NCBI GenBank assembly: GCA_002278855.1
Contig: NCGG01000008.1
Location: 1 to 64,000 of the forward strand
Reading direction: 5' to 3'
Source: Sphingomonadales bacterium 28-55-16
GTDB lineage: Bacteria; Pseudomonadota; Alphaproteobacteria; Sphingomonadales; Sphingomonadaceae
DNA: 64,000 nt
Position numbers and translations under genes: made by a program. The notes beneath the pieces were generated by a model. It was given only the letters and a program-made list of their open reading frames with translations. It had not been told where the DNA came from and made no database searches. This document shows positions 1 through 8,925 of the stretch, in pieces; positions within the stretch are counted from its first letter, which is position 1, and each line of letters begins with the position of its first letter.

Positions 1-27
1 ACCGCTCTTGGTCTTGAGCTTGGGCAT
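1..27 (-). CDS. rpmI: 50S ribosomal protein L35, first 9 codons only
   Basis: The minus strand opens with codons for MPKLKTKSG, the usual start of ribosomal protein L35, and the rest lies outside the window. A good Shine-Dalgarno sequence (AAGGAG, then ACCAAA before ATG) sits just upstream at about 33-39. The gene is normally co-transcribed with rplT, which would follow off the left edge. In many bacteria infC lies directly upstream, but here infC is about 51 kb away in the same window, so rpmI must use its own promoter within 28-134. The call rests on nine residues and the ribosome binding site, but this start is highly characteristic. Confidence 0.85.
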
Positions 28-134
28 TTTGGTCTCCTTTGTTGAGTCCGTATCAAGCCGACATGGCAGCCCTATTGGCCAGCCTGCTTATTCGGAAGGC
101 GCGCGACTAGCGGGATTCGCCGGTGAATGCAAGT

Positions 135-1022
135 CTATTGGCCAGCTAATGGCGCCGGAACCTGCAACAACTGCAGCAATTGTCCGACCTGTTGGGCACG
201 TGACCGGTTGGATGCGCTGCTGACTGCGCGCGGACTCGCAAGATATTGGCTGGGCGACATGCCCATGAATTTCTGGAATTCGCGGTTAAAATGGGCCTGG
301 TCAAAATATTGCCCGTCTAATGCGTCCGACCATTTTAAATCGGGATGCTCCATGACATTGGCCAAGGTGCGCAAAAAGCGTTGGCGGCGCAGCAGAAGCT
401 TAGGCGGGAAACCAAATATCCGACGCGATAGCCGATCTAGGCGCTGCGCGGCTACCCCCGTCGCCTGCGACAGATCGCCGACATTGCTCATATCCGGGTT
501 GGCAATCGCTTGGTGGATAGCGACGATATCTGCTTCCAGCGGATCGTTGGGACTTAGGGCTTTCAATAAAAAATGATCGCATAAGGCCGCAATTTGCTCG
601 GGATCGGTGACGCCGTCTATTTCGCGTCGCAATTGCGCGAGCCGCCCGAATTCAGGGGCCGCGTCGACCGCGCTGACTTTGTCTGCCCAACGATCCGCCG
701 GGCAGCCAATCATGCGATACCAACCCAAAGGCAAAAGCCCGAAGCCAACAAGGCGCACATTGCGAAAGCGGACCAGTGCCGCCCGTGCCGTGGGGCCGGT
801 GATGCTGTCAGCGGGAATAGCAAGCGGGGTCAAACCAATGGTGTTACCCGTCGCCTGCCCCTGTATGGCAAAGCGGACCGTTGCCCATTCAGGATATAAG
901 AAATCTTCCTGTTCGGTTTCATCTGAGCCGGTATTGAGGAAAAAATATGTTGAAATATACCGCCGCAGCGGCTGTGCTGGCAAAATGAAACGGGCGGGAC
1001 TTTGGTCCGTCAATGCTGACAT
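135..1022 (-). CDS. AraC-family transcriptional regulator
   Basis: This 295-residue protein has a C-terminal AraC/XylS helix-turn-helix domain at about residues 170-265, with the family ending F-D-Q-A-H-F-N-R-E-F and G-M-S-P-S-Q-Y. The N-terminal 150 residues look like an uncharacterised sensor domain of the kind found in AraC proteins without a sugar-binding cupin. ATG at 1022 overlaps the end of the hisN-like gene by 13 bases, so it is probably translated from the prs-hisN transcript. The regulated genes and the ligand cannot be read from sequence. The stop is TAG at 135, followed by the rpmI promoter region. Confidence 0.85.
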   Translation of the reverse strand: MSALTDQSPARFILPAQPLRRYISTYFFLNTGSDETEQEDFLYPEWATVRFAIQGQATGNTIGLTPLAIPADSITGPTARAALVRFRNVRLVGFGLLPLGWYRMIGCPADRWADKVSAVDAAPEFGRLAQLRREIDGVTDPEQIAALCDHFLLKALSPNDPLEADIVAIHQAIANPDMSNVGDLSQATGVAAQRLDRLSRRIFGFPPKLLLRRQRFLRTLANVMEHPDLKWSDALDGQYFDQAHFNREFQKFMGMSPSQYLASPRAVSSASNRSRAQQVGQLLQLLQVPAPLAGQ

Positions 1023-1789
1023 GCCAGTGCCTCGAGCACATCATCGAGACGCGCCGGGTCGCCAACGGCGATAACATGTCCGTCTGAAGCACCGTGTAGC
1101 GGCTCTCCGGACCAATCACTCATCATGCCACCTGCGCCAGTTACAATCGGAATTAAAGCGGCAAAATCATGCAGCTTCAAGCCTGCCTCTACCACAAGAT
1201 CGATATGCCCGCTGGCCAGGAGCGCGTAATTATAGCAGTCGCCACCGAACAGCATTTTTTTATGCGCGGTTCTGGCCGCCAGCTCCATAAAATGGTCGCC
1301 GTCATGCTGGGTGAAATATTGCGGCCCAGACGTTGCCAACGTCGCATCCGCCAGCGCCCTGCAGGAACGCGTTTGCACTGGCGCGCCGTTCAATGTTGTC
1401 GGATAGCCCGCGGCGCCGACCCAGCGTTCGCCATTGATGCACTGATCAACGACACCGAGCACTGGCCAGTTATCCTCTAGCAGGGCAATCAAAGTCCCGA
1501 ATATCGGCCGCCCCGCCATGAAGCTAATGGTGCCGTCGATTGGGTCGATAACCCAATTGCGGCCTGAAGTGCCGATTTTCTCGCCAAATTCTTCGCCAAT
1601 GATGCCGTCACGCGGGCATTCGGCGTCGAGTATCCGCCGGATCGCGCTTTCGGCGGCGCGATCGGCTTCTGTGACAGGTGAGGCGTCGGCCTTGGTCTCA
1701 TGGGCATAGGCCGATCGGAAAAATGGCCGAATCGCTTGCCCCGCCGCGTCCGCCAAGCGATTGGCGAGCAGGATATCGGCAGGTGTCAT
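1010..1789 (-). CDS. hisN: histidinol-phosphatase-like inositol monophosphatase family enzyme
   Basis: A 259-residue member of the FIG/IMPase superfamily of Mg2+-dependent phosphatases. Metal-binding motifs are present: G-E-E at 65-67, D-P-I-D-G-T at 82-87 and K-L-H-D-F-A-A at about 205-211. The last motif and the length fit the HisN-type histidinol-phosphate phosphatase, which does the penultimate step of histidine synthesis. Inositol-1-phosphatase or 3'-phosphoadenosine phosphatase activity cannot be excluded by sequence alone. The ATG shares one base with the prs stop (TGATG), indicating translational coupling. PRPP made by prs is the first substrate of histidine synthesis, which makes the pairing sensible. 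Confidence 0.8.
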   Translation of the reverse strand: MTPADILLANRLADAAGQAIRPFFRSAYAHETKADASPVTEADRAAESAIRRILDAECPRDGIIGEEFGEKIGTSGRNWVIDPIDGTISFMAGRPIFGTLIALLEDNWPVLGVVDQCINGERWVGAAGYPTTLNGAPVQTRSCRALADATLATSGPQYFTQHDGDHFMELAARTAHKKMLFGGDCYNYALLASGHIDLVVEAGLKLHDFAALIPIVTGAGGMMSDWSGEPLHGASDGHVIAVGDPARLDDVLEALACQH

Positions 1790-2724
1790 CAGTCGAACAG
1801 CGAGCTGACGGAGCTTTCGTCAGCGATACGCTTGATCGCCTCACCCAACAGGGGCGCGATTGGAAGCTGGCGAATTTTGGTGCTCGCCTTTGCCGCCTCG
1901 GAGGCCATAATGGAGTCGGTAATGACCAGCTTGCGCAACGACGATGCGTTGACGCGGTTGACCGCTTCACCCGACAACACGCCATGCGTGATATAGGCAA
2001 CCACGTCAGATGCGCCTGCGGCTTTCAAAGCGTCCGCCGCATTGCACAAAGTGCCTGCGCTGTCGGCGATATCATCGATCAGGATGCAAAAGCGGTCTTT
2101 GACATCGCCGATGATGTTCATCACTTCCGATACACCTGCTTTTTCACGGCGTTTGTCGACAATGGCCAATGGCGCGTCATCGAGACGTTTGGCCAAAGCG
2201 CGTGCACGCACAACGCCGCCAACGTCCGGCGAAACAACGGTGATATCCTTGTCACCATGGCGTTCCAATATGTCCGCGCTCATGACGGGTGCGCCATAAA
2301 GATTGTCGGTTGGTATATCGAAAAAGCCTTGAATTTGCCCAGCGTGCAAATCCACCGTCAACACACGGTCAGCGCCCGCCTCGGTAATCAGATTGGCAAC
2401 CAGCTTCGCGGAAATCGGCGTACGCGGGCCGGGTTTCCGGTCCTGACGCGCATAGCCGAAATAGGGCAAAACCGCGGTGATGCGCTTAGCCGAGGCACGA
2501 CGCAGCGCGTCGATCATGATCAGCAATTCCATCAAATTGTCGTTCGCGGGGTGGCTGGTCGATTGAATGACAAACATGTCTTCGCCGCGGACATTTTCGT
2601 GGATTTCGACGAAAATTTCATTGTCGGCAAAGCGCCGGACGCTTGCGTCGGTCAGCGGCAAGTTCATATAATCGGCAATACCCTGCGCAAGCGGCAGGTT
2701 ACTGTTGCCTGTCATTAATTTCAT
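1789..2724 (-). CDS. prs: ribose-phosphate pyrophosphokinase (PRPP synthetase)
   Basis: Class I PRPP synthetase of 311 residues, transferring pyrophosphate from ATP to ribose 5-phosphate for purine, pyrimidine, histidine and NAD synthesis. Visible signatures include the N-terminal K-L-M-T-G-N-S-N, the F-A-D-N-E-I-F segment, the flexible loop Y-A-R-Q-D-R-K, the [11 protein letters not shown] motif and the PRPP loop [13 protein letters not shown]. The start is set at ATG 2724 by homology, because an in-frame upstream extension adds 14 residues not seen in the family. It is the first gene of a prs-hisN-araC unit, transcribed divergently from nadE across about 120 bases. Confidence 0.95.
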   Translation of the reverse strand: MKLMTGNSNLPLAQGIADYMNLPLTDASVRRFADNEIFVEIHENVRGEDMFVIQSTSHPANDNLMELLIMIDALRRASAKRITAVLPYFGYARQDRKPGPRTPISAKLVANLITEAGADRVLTVDLHAGQIQGFFDIPTDNLYGAPVMSADILERHGDKDITVVSPDVGGVVRARALAKRLDDAPLAIVDKRREKAGVSEVMNIIGDVKDRFCILIDDIADSAGTLCNAADALKAAGASDVVAYITHGVLSGEAVNRVNASSLRKLVITDSIMASEAAKASTKIRQLPIAPLLGEAIKRIADESSVSSLFD

Positions 2725-2847
2725 GTCTGTGTCCCCGACCTTTGGCTCAGAAAAGCCCAACCTCAATTGTTCAAGCTGCTCTAGCGAGGTGAGGCTGGCC
2801 TGACAATCGGCTTGCTCCGCTAGTTTGTGGACAATAAGGGTGGGGGC

Positions 2848-4503
2848 ATGACAAACCAGCTTAACATTGCGATGGTGCAGCTTAATCAGCGCGTCGGTGA
2901 CCTTGCGGCTAATGCGGCAGCGATGCTGGACTGGCGGGCAAAGGCGGCGGACGCAGATCTGGTTGTCTTTCCAGAGCAGCAGTTGATTGGCTATCCGGCC
3001 GAAGATCTGGTGCTGAAGCCTGCCTTTGCTGCGCGCGCAGCAGAACAGCTGGCAAAGCTTGCCGAAGCGACCGCTGACGGCGGGCCAGCCATGCTTGTTG
3101 GGTCGATCTTTCGGGACAATGGGCTGCTATACAATGGCATTGCGTTGCTCGACGGCGGGCAGATCGCGGCTGTGCGTTACAAACATGAGCTGCCCAATTA
3201 TGGCACCTTTGATGAAAAACGAATTTTTACAGCCGGACCATTGCCCGAACCTATCGCGTTTCGCGGTGTGCATCTTGGCGTGCCAATCTGCGAAGATGGC
3301 TGGTTGGCGCCAGTTAGCTTGCATCTGAAAGCGCGTGGCGCAGAACTGCTGATTTCGACCAATGGCAGCCCATATGAAATCGATAAGGATGACCACAGGT
3401 TAGAAGAAGTATTTGCCGCGCGTGTGCGCGAAACGGGTTTGCCGTTGATGTTCCTGAACCGAGTCGGCGGGCAGGATGAACTGGTCTTTGACGGCTGCTC
3501 GTTCGTGCTGAACGCAGACGGCGCCGTCGCGCACCGCTTGCCCGATTGGGAAGAGCATCTGCGGATGACGCATTGGTCCCGCACTGCAAGCGGATGGGTT
3601 TGCGCCGATGGCCCCAAGGCATTGTGGGAGGCGCATCCAGCCGATATTTACAGCGCCATGGTTGTTGGCCTGCGGGACTATGTCGACACCAACCGCTTTC
3701 CGGGCGTGGTGTTGGGCATGTCGGGCGGCATAGACAGCGCGCTGTGTGCAGCGATTGCAGCTGATGCACTTGGGCCTGATCGCGTCTGGTGCGTGATGTT
3801 GCCGAGCCGCTACACCAGCCAATCAAGTCTTGATGATGCGGCCGAATGCGCGGCGATGATCGGGTGCAAAATTGACAATATTCCCATTTCACCAGCGGTT
3901 GCGGCATTTGACAACATGCTGTCGGGCAGCTTCGCCGACCGAGATGTCGATATTACAGAGGAAAATATTCAGTCGCGTATTCGCGGGCTAACGCTCATGG
4001 CGCTGTCGAACAAATTTGGGCACATGTTGCTGACCACGGGCAACAAGAGCGAGATGAGCGTTGGCTATGCGACCATCTATGGCGACATGGCGGGGGGATA
4101 TAATCCGTTAAAAGACGCATATAAGATGACCGTCTTTGCCATTTCCGCATGGCGCAATAACCATAAGCCGCGCATTGGCCTTGGCCGGGATGGACCAGTG
4201 ATACCGGATAACATCATCACCAAGCCGCCAAGTGCGGAGTTACGTCCCGATCAAAAGGATAGTGATTCGCTGCCCGATTACCCTATCCTTGATAAGATGC
4301 TGCATGCATTGGTTGAGGAAGAGCGATCGGTTGAGGATGTCGTCGCGCTTGGCTTTGACCGCGACAGTGTGACGCGTATTGAACGCTTGCTGTATTTGGC
4401 CGAATATAAACGCCGCCAGGCGCCACCAGGCGTGAAACTTGGTACGCGCAATTTTGGTCGTGATCGGCGCTATCCGATAACCAATGCGTTCCGCAGCGCA
4501 TAA
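2848..4503 (+). CDS. nadE: glutamine-dependent NAD+ synthetase
   Basis: A 551-residue two-domain enzyme that makes NAD+ from deamido-NAD+, with ammonia supplied by glutamine hydrolysis. The N-terminal nitrilase-type glutaminase domain (about 1-260) has the Glu-Lys-Cys triad at E43, K112 and C148. The C-terminal synthetase domain carries the ATP pyrophosphatase loop S-G-G-I-D-S at 292-297. ATG 2848 is preferred over an in-frame GTG at 2827 because it is preceded by an AAGGGTGGGGG purine tract and begins at the conserved [10 protein letters not shown] strand. It stands alone, reading away from prs. Confidence 0.95.
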   Translation: MTNQLNIAMVQLNQRVGDLAANAAAMLDWRAKAADADLVVFPEQQLIGYPAEDLVLKPAFAARAAEQLAKLAEATADGGPAMLVGSIFRDNGLLYNGIALLDGGQIAAVRYKHELPNYGTFDEKRIFTAGPLPEPIAFRGVHLGVPICEDGWLAPVSLHLKARGAELLISTNGSPYEIDKDDHRLEEVFAARVRETGLPLMFLNRVGGQDELVFDGCSFVLNADGAVAHRLPDWEEHLRMTHWSRTASGWVCADGPKALWEAHPADIYSAMVVGLRDYVDTNRFPGVVLGMSGGIDSALCAAIAADALGPDRVWCVMLPSRYTSQSSLDDAAECAAMIGCKIDNIPISPAVAAFDNMLSGSFADRDVDITEENIQSRIRGLTLMALSNKFGHMLLTTGNKSEMSVGYATIYGDMAGGYNPLKDAYKMTVFAISAWRNNHKPRIGLGRDGPVIPDNIITKPPSAELRPDQKDSDSLPDYPILDKMLHALVEEERSVEDVVALGFDRDSVTRIERLLYLAEYKRRQAPPGVKLGTRNFGRDRRYPITNAFRSA

Positions 4504-4565
4504 GCAGATGCGCGCGTTGGAACGGGACACTGGAAATCGCGCCGCGCGTGCCTTATTGGGATGCC

Positions 4566-4973
4566 ATGTCCTTTTTTAAAGATATCTCGTTGCGCAATGC
4601 TGGCACTGACCTAATCGGGTTTTTGCGGACCACAGGTGAGCACAGCCCCTGGCTTTTCCTTGCTGCCTGTATGCCGACAGCGGTTATCATTTATACCTTT
4701 TACATCGACACGATGGTGAAGGCGACACCGCCGCCCCGGGAGATCATCTATGTTGAAAGTTGGCCCGCCACCAGAACACTTGCGGAAACTAAGGCGGCTA
4801 TAGCGGAACGCCAGCTGCGCAAAGACGAAATGCGGGTGCGCGAGAAGGAGGCCTATAAAGCCTTTGGCCGCGCCGTCGGTATGGATGTCGACAAAATCGA
4901 ACGCGAGGCGCAGTTGGAACAGGCTGCAAAGAAGGCTGCTGCGGCGGACAGCGCGGCAGGAGAAGTCCAATAG
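4566..4973 (+). CDS. small single-pass membrane protein of unknown function
   Basis: A protein of about 135 residues beginning M-S-F-F-K-D-I-S. It has one membrane segment at about 30-48 (P-W-L-F-L-A-A-C to Y-T-F-Y-I-D) and then a long charged, helix-prone tail rich in Glu, Lys, Arg and Ala. From memory, sphingomonads carry similar proteins just before ribD, but no function is known to me. An in-frame GTG at 4548 would add six residues, and ATG 4566 is chosen because it gives the compact start. The TAG stop at 4971-4973 abuts or overlaps the inferred beginning of ribD, suggesting coupled translation. Confidence 0.75.
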   Translation: MSFFKDISLRNAGTDLIGFLRTTGEHSPWLFLAACMPTAVIIYTFYIDTMVKATPPPREIIYVESWPATRTLAETKAAIAERQLRKDEMRVREKEAYKAFGRAVGMDVDKIEREAQLEQAAKKAAAADSAAGEVQ

Positions 4974-4996
4974 TCACTTCGGATGACCTTCGCTTC

Positions 4997-5941
4997 ATGG
5001 CGGCGGCATTGTCGCTGGCCGAGCGCGGCGTTGGCCGGACAGGTCGCAACCCATCTGTCGGTTGTATCATTGTCAAAAACGGCATGGTCATCGGGCGCGG
5101 TTGGACGCAGTCTGGTGGACGCCCCCACGCCGAGGCAATGGCGCTTGCACAGGCCGGCGCAGAAGCCCGTGGCAGCAATATTTATGTGACGCTTGAACCA
5201 TGTGCGCATATTTCGCCGCGGGGCCCGGCTTGCGCGCAACTGCTAATCGACGCCGCGCCGGCGCGGGTCGTTATTGCGCTCCAAGATCCGGATCTGCGCA
5301 CCGCCGGCGCTGGCATGGCTGCACTGAAGGCAGCGGGGGTCGAGGTCGTGGCTGATGTGATGGCTCCACAGGCACGCCAAAATCTGGCCGGATTCCTAAG
5401 CCGGATCAATCGGGGCAGACCTTTTGTCACGTTGAAGATTGCCAGCACCCTCGACGGTCAAATCGCAATGGCGGATGGGAGCAGCCGTTGGATAACCGGA
5501 GATATTGCGCGCGCGCATAGTCATGTTGAACGCGCGCGCTCGGATGCAATTTTGGTAGGCGCTGGAACGGTGCGTGCAGATACGCCACAATTGACGGTGC
5601 GGCTCGCTGGCTTGGAAGCGGTGCAGCCCCGCAAAATCATGCTGGGGAGCGGCAACGCACCGGAAGGGTGGGAGGTCATGCGCATGCCTACAGATATTGC
5701 GCATCTGGATTGCAATACCCTGTTGGTTGAAGGCGGCGCTGCAACCGCAACAGCTTTCCTGCGTGGCGGCTTAGTTGATCGGCTCATGCTGTACCGGGCA
5801 CCGATCTTGATCGGAGCTGGCAAGGCATGTCTTTCTGACATCGGCCTTACCCAACTTGGCGATGCACATGGACGCTGGCAAATCTCCGATTCGCGCAGTC
5901 TTGGCAAAGACCAGCTCGAAGTCTACGAGGGCGCGTGTTAA
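4997..5941 (+). CDS. ribD: bifunctional riboflavin deaminase/reductase RibD
   Basis: Catalyses deamination and then side-chain reduction of the GTP-derived pyrimidine in riboflavin synthesis. The N-terminal cytidine-deaminase-like zinc domain shows H-A-E (H44) and P-C-A-H...P-A-C (C69, C79). The C-terminal reductase domain starts near residue 135 at F-V-T-L-K-I-A-S-T-L-D-G. ATG 4997 is the first conventional start codon. However, the eight codons before it encode V-T-S-D-D-L-R-F, which matches the family N-terminus, so the true start may be the ATA at 4970, seven bases after AGGAG at 4958-4962. At about 314 residues the reductase half is compact. It is followed directly by ribE. Confidence 0.93.
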   Translation: MAAALSLAERGVGRTGRNPSVGCIIVKNGMVIGRGWTQSGGRPHAEAMALAQAGAEARGSNIYVTLEPCAHISPRGPACAQLLIDAAPARVVIALQDPDLRTAGAGMAALKAAGVEVVADVMAPQARQNLAGFLSRINRGRPFVTLKIASTLDGQIAMADGSSRWITGDIARAHSHVERARSDAILVGAGTVRADTPQLTVRLAGLEAVQPRKIMLGSGNAPEGWEVMRMPTDIAHLDCNTLLVEGGAATATAFLRGGLVDRLMLYRAPILIGAGKACLSDIGLTQLGDAHGRWQISDSRSLGKDQLEVYEGAC

Positions 5942-5958
5942 AAAAGGGTGCAGCTTAT

Positions 5959-6567
5959 ATGTTTACAGGTATCATCACGGACGTTGGCAGCATTCGGACA
6001 TCCGAACAACGCGGTGACCTTCGTCTCGTCATAGATTGCGCCTATGATATGGGCAGCGTCGCCATCGGCGCGTCGATAGCCTGTTCCGGGGTATGTCTGA
6101 CGGTCGTGGATAAGGGAGAGGGCTGGTTCGCGATCGATGCGTCGGCAGAAACCGTTTCGCGCACCGCGGCGGGCATGTGGGACGAAGGAACGCGTCTGAA
6201 TCTCGAACGTGCCCTAAAAGTTGGTGATGAGCTTGGCGGACATATTGTCACGGGCCATGTCGACGGCGTTGGATATATTGTCGCAAGCGAAATCACTGGC
6301 GATAGTTGGAAAGTAACGGTCGCGGCGCCAGCCAGCCTTGCTGCCTATATCGCGACCAAAGGTTCTATCACGGTCGACGGTATTTCGCTCACCGTCAACG
6401 ATATTGCAGACCAAGCCGATGGTTCTGCGCATTTCATGTTGAACATCATTCCGCACACTGCGCAGATGACCACGCTCGATACGCTGGAAGTCGGGCGGCA
6501 AGTCAATTTGGAAATTGACGTGCTCGCCCGTTATCTCAAGCGCATGGAAGATATGCGCGCGCGTTAA
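5959..6567 (+). CDS. ribE: riboflavin synthase alpha subunit
   Basis: A 202-residue riboflavin synthase that dismutates two 6,7-dimethyl-8-ribityllumazine molecules into riboflavin. It has the two tandem lumazine-binding repeats: the N-terminal M-F-T-G-I-I-T-D-V-G and the second starting near 95 at H-I-V-T-G-H-V-D-G-V-G. ATG 5959 is fixed by this conserved start and preceded by AAAAAGGGTG; a longer reading from 5935 is not supported. It lies 17 bases after ribD and is probably co-transcribed with it. Its TAA overlaps by four bases the stop codon of the convergent DUF1134 gene. No FMN riboswitch is visible upstream of the ribD-ribE pair. Confidence 0.95.
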   Translation: MFTGIITDVGSIRTSEQRGDLRLVIDCAYDMGSVAIGASIACSGVCLTVVDKGEGWFAIDASAETVSRTAAGMWDEGTRLNLERALKVGDELGGHIVTGHVDGVGYIVASEITGDSWKVTVAAPASLAAYIATKGSITVDGISLTVNDIADQADGSAHFMLNIIPHTAQMTTLDTLEVGRQVNLEIDVLARYLKRMEDMRAR

Positions 6568-7334
6568 AAAGGCAACCAGCGCTGCTTTTTGGAAAAGCGC
6601 ATATATCCAAGATTCGCCCCAAGCCGCAGCCCGGCACCTACCCGTATTGGGATCAGGACAACATCGCCGCGCCGCAAATAGCTCGCGTTGAAGCCCCCGC
6701 CGATATAGGCGGTGCCTTCGGCCGCGGGGAAGCGTTCATAAAGGTCTTCGGTGTCGTATAAATTATACACCAGAATGAATGTGCTGCCTCCACTTGCGCC
6801 CGCATCGGGACCAATGGATGGGCCTGTCCAATAGACGGGCTTTTCGCCCTCCACGCGGTGGTTTAACGTCCCCGAGCCATAGCGCAGACCAAGGATCAAC
6901 GCCCCGCCACCCTCGCGTCCGACGATGTAACCATCCGGGCGGCCCTGCTTTTTCAGAATATTCTCAATGAACTTACCCAGGCCTTGTGCGCCTTTGCCAA
7001 ATACGCCTTCTGCAGCGCCAATCAGGTCATCTTCTTGATATGTATCCCGTGACGGTATTGCCAAAGGTGCGGATGCCGCCGCTGACGGGGCAGCGACACT
7101 AGCTGCAGGCGCAGTTTCAGTGGGCACACCATCTTGGATGACGGTTGCGTTATTGTCCGCTGGTGCAGGATTATCGGCAGGGGCAGGCGTCGATCCTAAA
7201 TCAGCATCAATTGCTTCATTAGGGTCAACGGGACTTATTTGCGCGCTTGCAGGTGACACGATCAGGACACCGGCTGCCAGCAGCCCAAGGATATTGTTTC
7301 CGGACTTTTTCAGTCCCCATTTTAGCAACGACAT
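6564..7334 (-). CDS. DUF1134 family exported protein
   Basis: A 256-residue protein with an N-terminal signal-like segment (about 10-33, ending S-P-A-S-A-Q). A Pro/Ala-rich linker follows (about 35-95), and then the DUF1134 domain, recognisable by Y-I-V-G-R-E, L-R-Y-G-S-G-T-L, V-Y-W-T-G-P-S-I-G, Y-N-L-Y-D-T-E-D-L and G-A-N-L-G-Y. DUF1134 is common in alphaproteobacteria; its function is unknown to me, and the export signal suggests the periplasm or outer membrane. ATG 7334 has a GGAGGG ribosome site nine bases upstream, which rules out the longer in-frame reading from 7475. It is convergent with ribE and their stops overlap. Confidence 0.85.
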   Translation of the reverse strand: MSLLKWGLKKSGNNILGLLAAGVLIVSPASAQISPVDPNEAIDADLGSTPAPADNPAPADNNATVIQDGVPTETAPAASVAAPSAAASAPLAIPSRDTYQEDDLIGAAEGVFGKGAQGLGKFIENILKKQGRPDGYIVGREGGGALILGLRYGSGTLNHRVEGEKPVYWTGPSIGPDAGASGGSTFILVYNLYDTEDLYERFPAAEGTAYIGGGFNASYLRRGDVVLIPIRVGAGLRLGANLGYMRFSKKQRWLPF

Positions 7335-7481
7335 GCGGACATTACCCTCCATAAATTTATGCGACCTTATGGATTCTTTGGATGAGCGCATGATGAACAG
7401 GCGACCATGCGAGTCCAGTGCGCGCCAAAGCGATCCTGTTGGGTTAATTTTCTTCTTATCATAAGGCTGTGTCAATAACCA

Positions 7482-7510
7482 TTGCAGCTAAATGCATGCA
7501 CGGCTATAGG
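7482..7510 (+). promoter_or_regulatory. predicted sigma-70-type promoter of tRNA-Ser
   Basis: TTGCAG (7482-7487), a 17-base spacer and TATAGG (7505-7510) fit a housekeeping promoter. The expected start, near 7517, is about 14 bases before the mature tRNA 5' end. The same TATAGG box with the same spacing appears upstream of ctaC. Confidence 0.5.
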
Positions 7511-7530
7511 CCGCCCATGCCAAGCGCACA

Positions 7531-7620
7531 GGAGACGTGGGTGAGTGGCTGAAACCAACGGTTTGCTAAACCGTCGTACTGGTAAATCCGGTACCGAGGG
7601 TTCGAATCCCTCCGTCTCCG
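7531..7620 (+). tRNA. tRNA-Ser, anticodon GCT
   Basis: Full cloverleaf with a long variable arm, typical of class II tRNA-Ser. The acceptor GGAGACG (7531-7537) pairs with CGTCTCC (7613-7619), followed by discriminator G at 7620 and an encoded CCA at 7621-7623. The anticodon stem ACGGT/ACCGT (7558-7562, 7570-7574) encloses TTGCTAA with anticodon GCT at 7565-7567, which reads AGC/AGT serine codons. The T arm is GAGGG-TTCGAAT-CCCTC. Confidence 0.97.
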
Positions 7621-7659
7621 CCAATCTGTGGCCTTCCTAAAGGTGAAACGCGCAAACCG

Positions 7660-8925
7660 ATGTCGAGAAAACGTAAAGGCCCGTCTCGATTTGCGGCATT
7701 GCGCGCAAAACCGCCTTTATTTTGGATAAAAATTGTCATCATCGCATGCGCCACGGCCTATCTCGCTTGGCTTTCATTCATTCATGCGGTTGCGAACATC
7801 ACGTGGGACCGAAACCCCGATATAGCGTTATATTATGTGCCTGATCATCCATTGGCTCTGTCACGCAAGGCGGACGAGTTGTTCGCCCAAAAGCAAGATC
7901 CCGCAACGCTTGCCAAAGTTGAGGCCATGGCGAAGCAGTCGTTGCGCGGCGGCGCCCTTAACCCGGTTGCTATCCGGTTGTTGGGCTATGTTGCAGACGC
8001 GCGCGGTGACGTCAAAAAAGCCCGCGAGCTTATGCTTTTGTCGCAGAAGGTGTCACGGCGGGATTTTGGTACGCAATTATGGTTGATTGAAGATGCCGTT
8101 GCCCGCAACGACAAGAAAGCCGCACTGTATCATTACGACATTGCGATGCGGACAACGCCTAGCAGCTTTCCGCTATTATTTCCGACACTGACCGGGGCGT
8201 TGGACGATCCCGAAGTGCGCGTTGCGCTTGCGCCCATTGTGCGGCAAGCGCCCGTTTGGTTGCCCGCATATCTGGGTGATGCGATCAACAGCATTGAAAA
8301 CCCTGCCAATTTGGCTGACATGTTGGTGAAGGCAGGTCGGTTGCCGGACGAAGACAGCTATCGGAACTTGTCGAATGCTCTGCTTGGGCAACTGGCGGCA
8401 AAGAATAAATTTCCTGCCTTCCGGCAATATTATCTGAGCTTGAAGGGAAGCAATATTTCCGCCTTCCGATCCGCGTCGCTGACCAAAGCAACAGTCAACC
8501 TCGCTTACCCCGCTGCCGGCTGGCAGGTGGTTGAAAATGTCGGCATCGGCGGCGCTTTTTCGCAACCAGACGGCAAGGGCCGGTTTTCGCTCGCTGCATT
8601 TGCAGGCAGTGGCGAGCGCGGCGAAGTCATGCGCAAATTGCTGTTCCTTGAACCCGGAAATTATCGTTTTAAGGCGCAATATTCGGCGCTTGAGGCTGTA
8701 TCCGACGCAGAAATCCGTTGGGATATGCAGTGCATTACGCCCACCGGCAATGTCGGCAAATGGTTTGTGGATACGCCCGTGCGCAAGGGCAATTTTGCAA
8801 ATATGCAAGATTTCAATATTGGCAATGATTGTCCGACGCAGTTGCTGATTTTGCAGGCGGCGGGCGGGAGTAACCAACTCGGCGCCGAGTTCACCTTGCG
8901 CGCGGTAGACGTAACGCCCAAGTGA
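7660..8925 (+). CDS. membrane-anchored repeat protein of unknown function
   Basis: A 421-residue protein with a basic N-terminus, one membrane segment at about 24-45 and a long, presumably periplasmic part. Residues about 55-250 are alpha-helical with A-x-R-L-L-G-Y-V-A-D-A-R-G-D-like pairs suggestive of degenerate TPR repeats. The last 130 residues (from about 285, A-G-W-Q-V-V-E-N) look like a beta-rich domain with two Cys (C-I-T-P-T and N-D-C-P-T) that could form a disulfide. Such combinations occur in exopolysaccharide-related proteins, but this is only an analogy. It follows the tRNA gene by 37 bases and stands alone. I do not recognise a named family. Confidence 0.75.
   Translation: MSRKRKGPSRFAALRAKPPLFWIKIVIIACATAYLAWLSFIHAVANITWDRNPDIALYYVPDHPLALSRKADELFAQKQDPATLAKVEAMAKQSLRGGALNPVAIRLLGYVADARGDVKKARELMLLSQKVSRRDFGTQLWLIEDAVARNDKKAALYHYDIAMRTTPSSFPLLFPTLTGALDDPEVRVALAPIVRQAPVWLPAYLGDAINSIENPANLADMLVKAGRLPDEDSYRNLSNALLGQLAAKNKFPAFRQYYLSLKGSNISAFRSASLTKATVNLAYPAAGWQVVENVGIGGAFSQPDGKGRFSLAAFAGSGERGEVMRKLLFLEPGNYRFKAQYSALEAVSDAEIRWDMQCITPTGNVGKWFVDTPVRKGNFANMQDFNIGNDCPTQLLILQAAGGSNQLGAEFTLRAVDVTPK

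Noticed and set aside
1678..2718. Plus-strand 346-codon reading frame opposite prs and hisN
   Set aside because: It is antisense to two well-supported enzymes; length is due to codon bias on the opposite strand.
7566..7754. Minus-strand reading frame of 62 codons across the tRNA gene
   Set aside because: It covers tRNA-Ser and the start of the next gene; its G-G-I-R-T-L-G-like end is a well-known artefact of translating the tRNA T arm.
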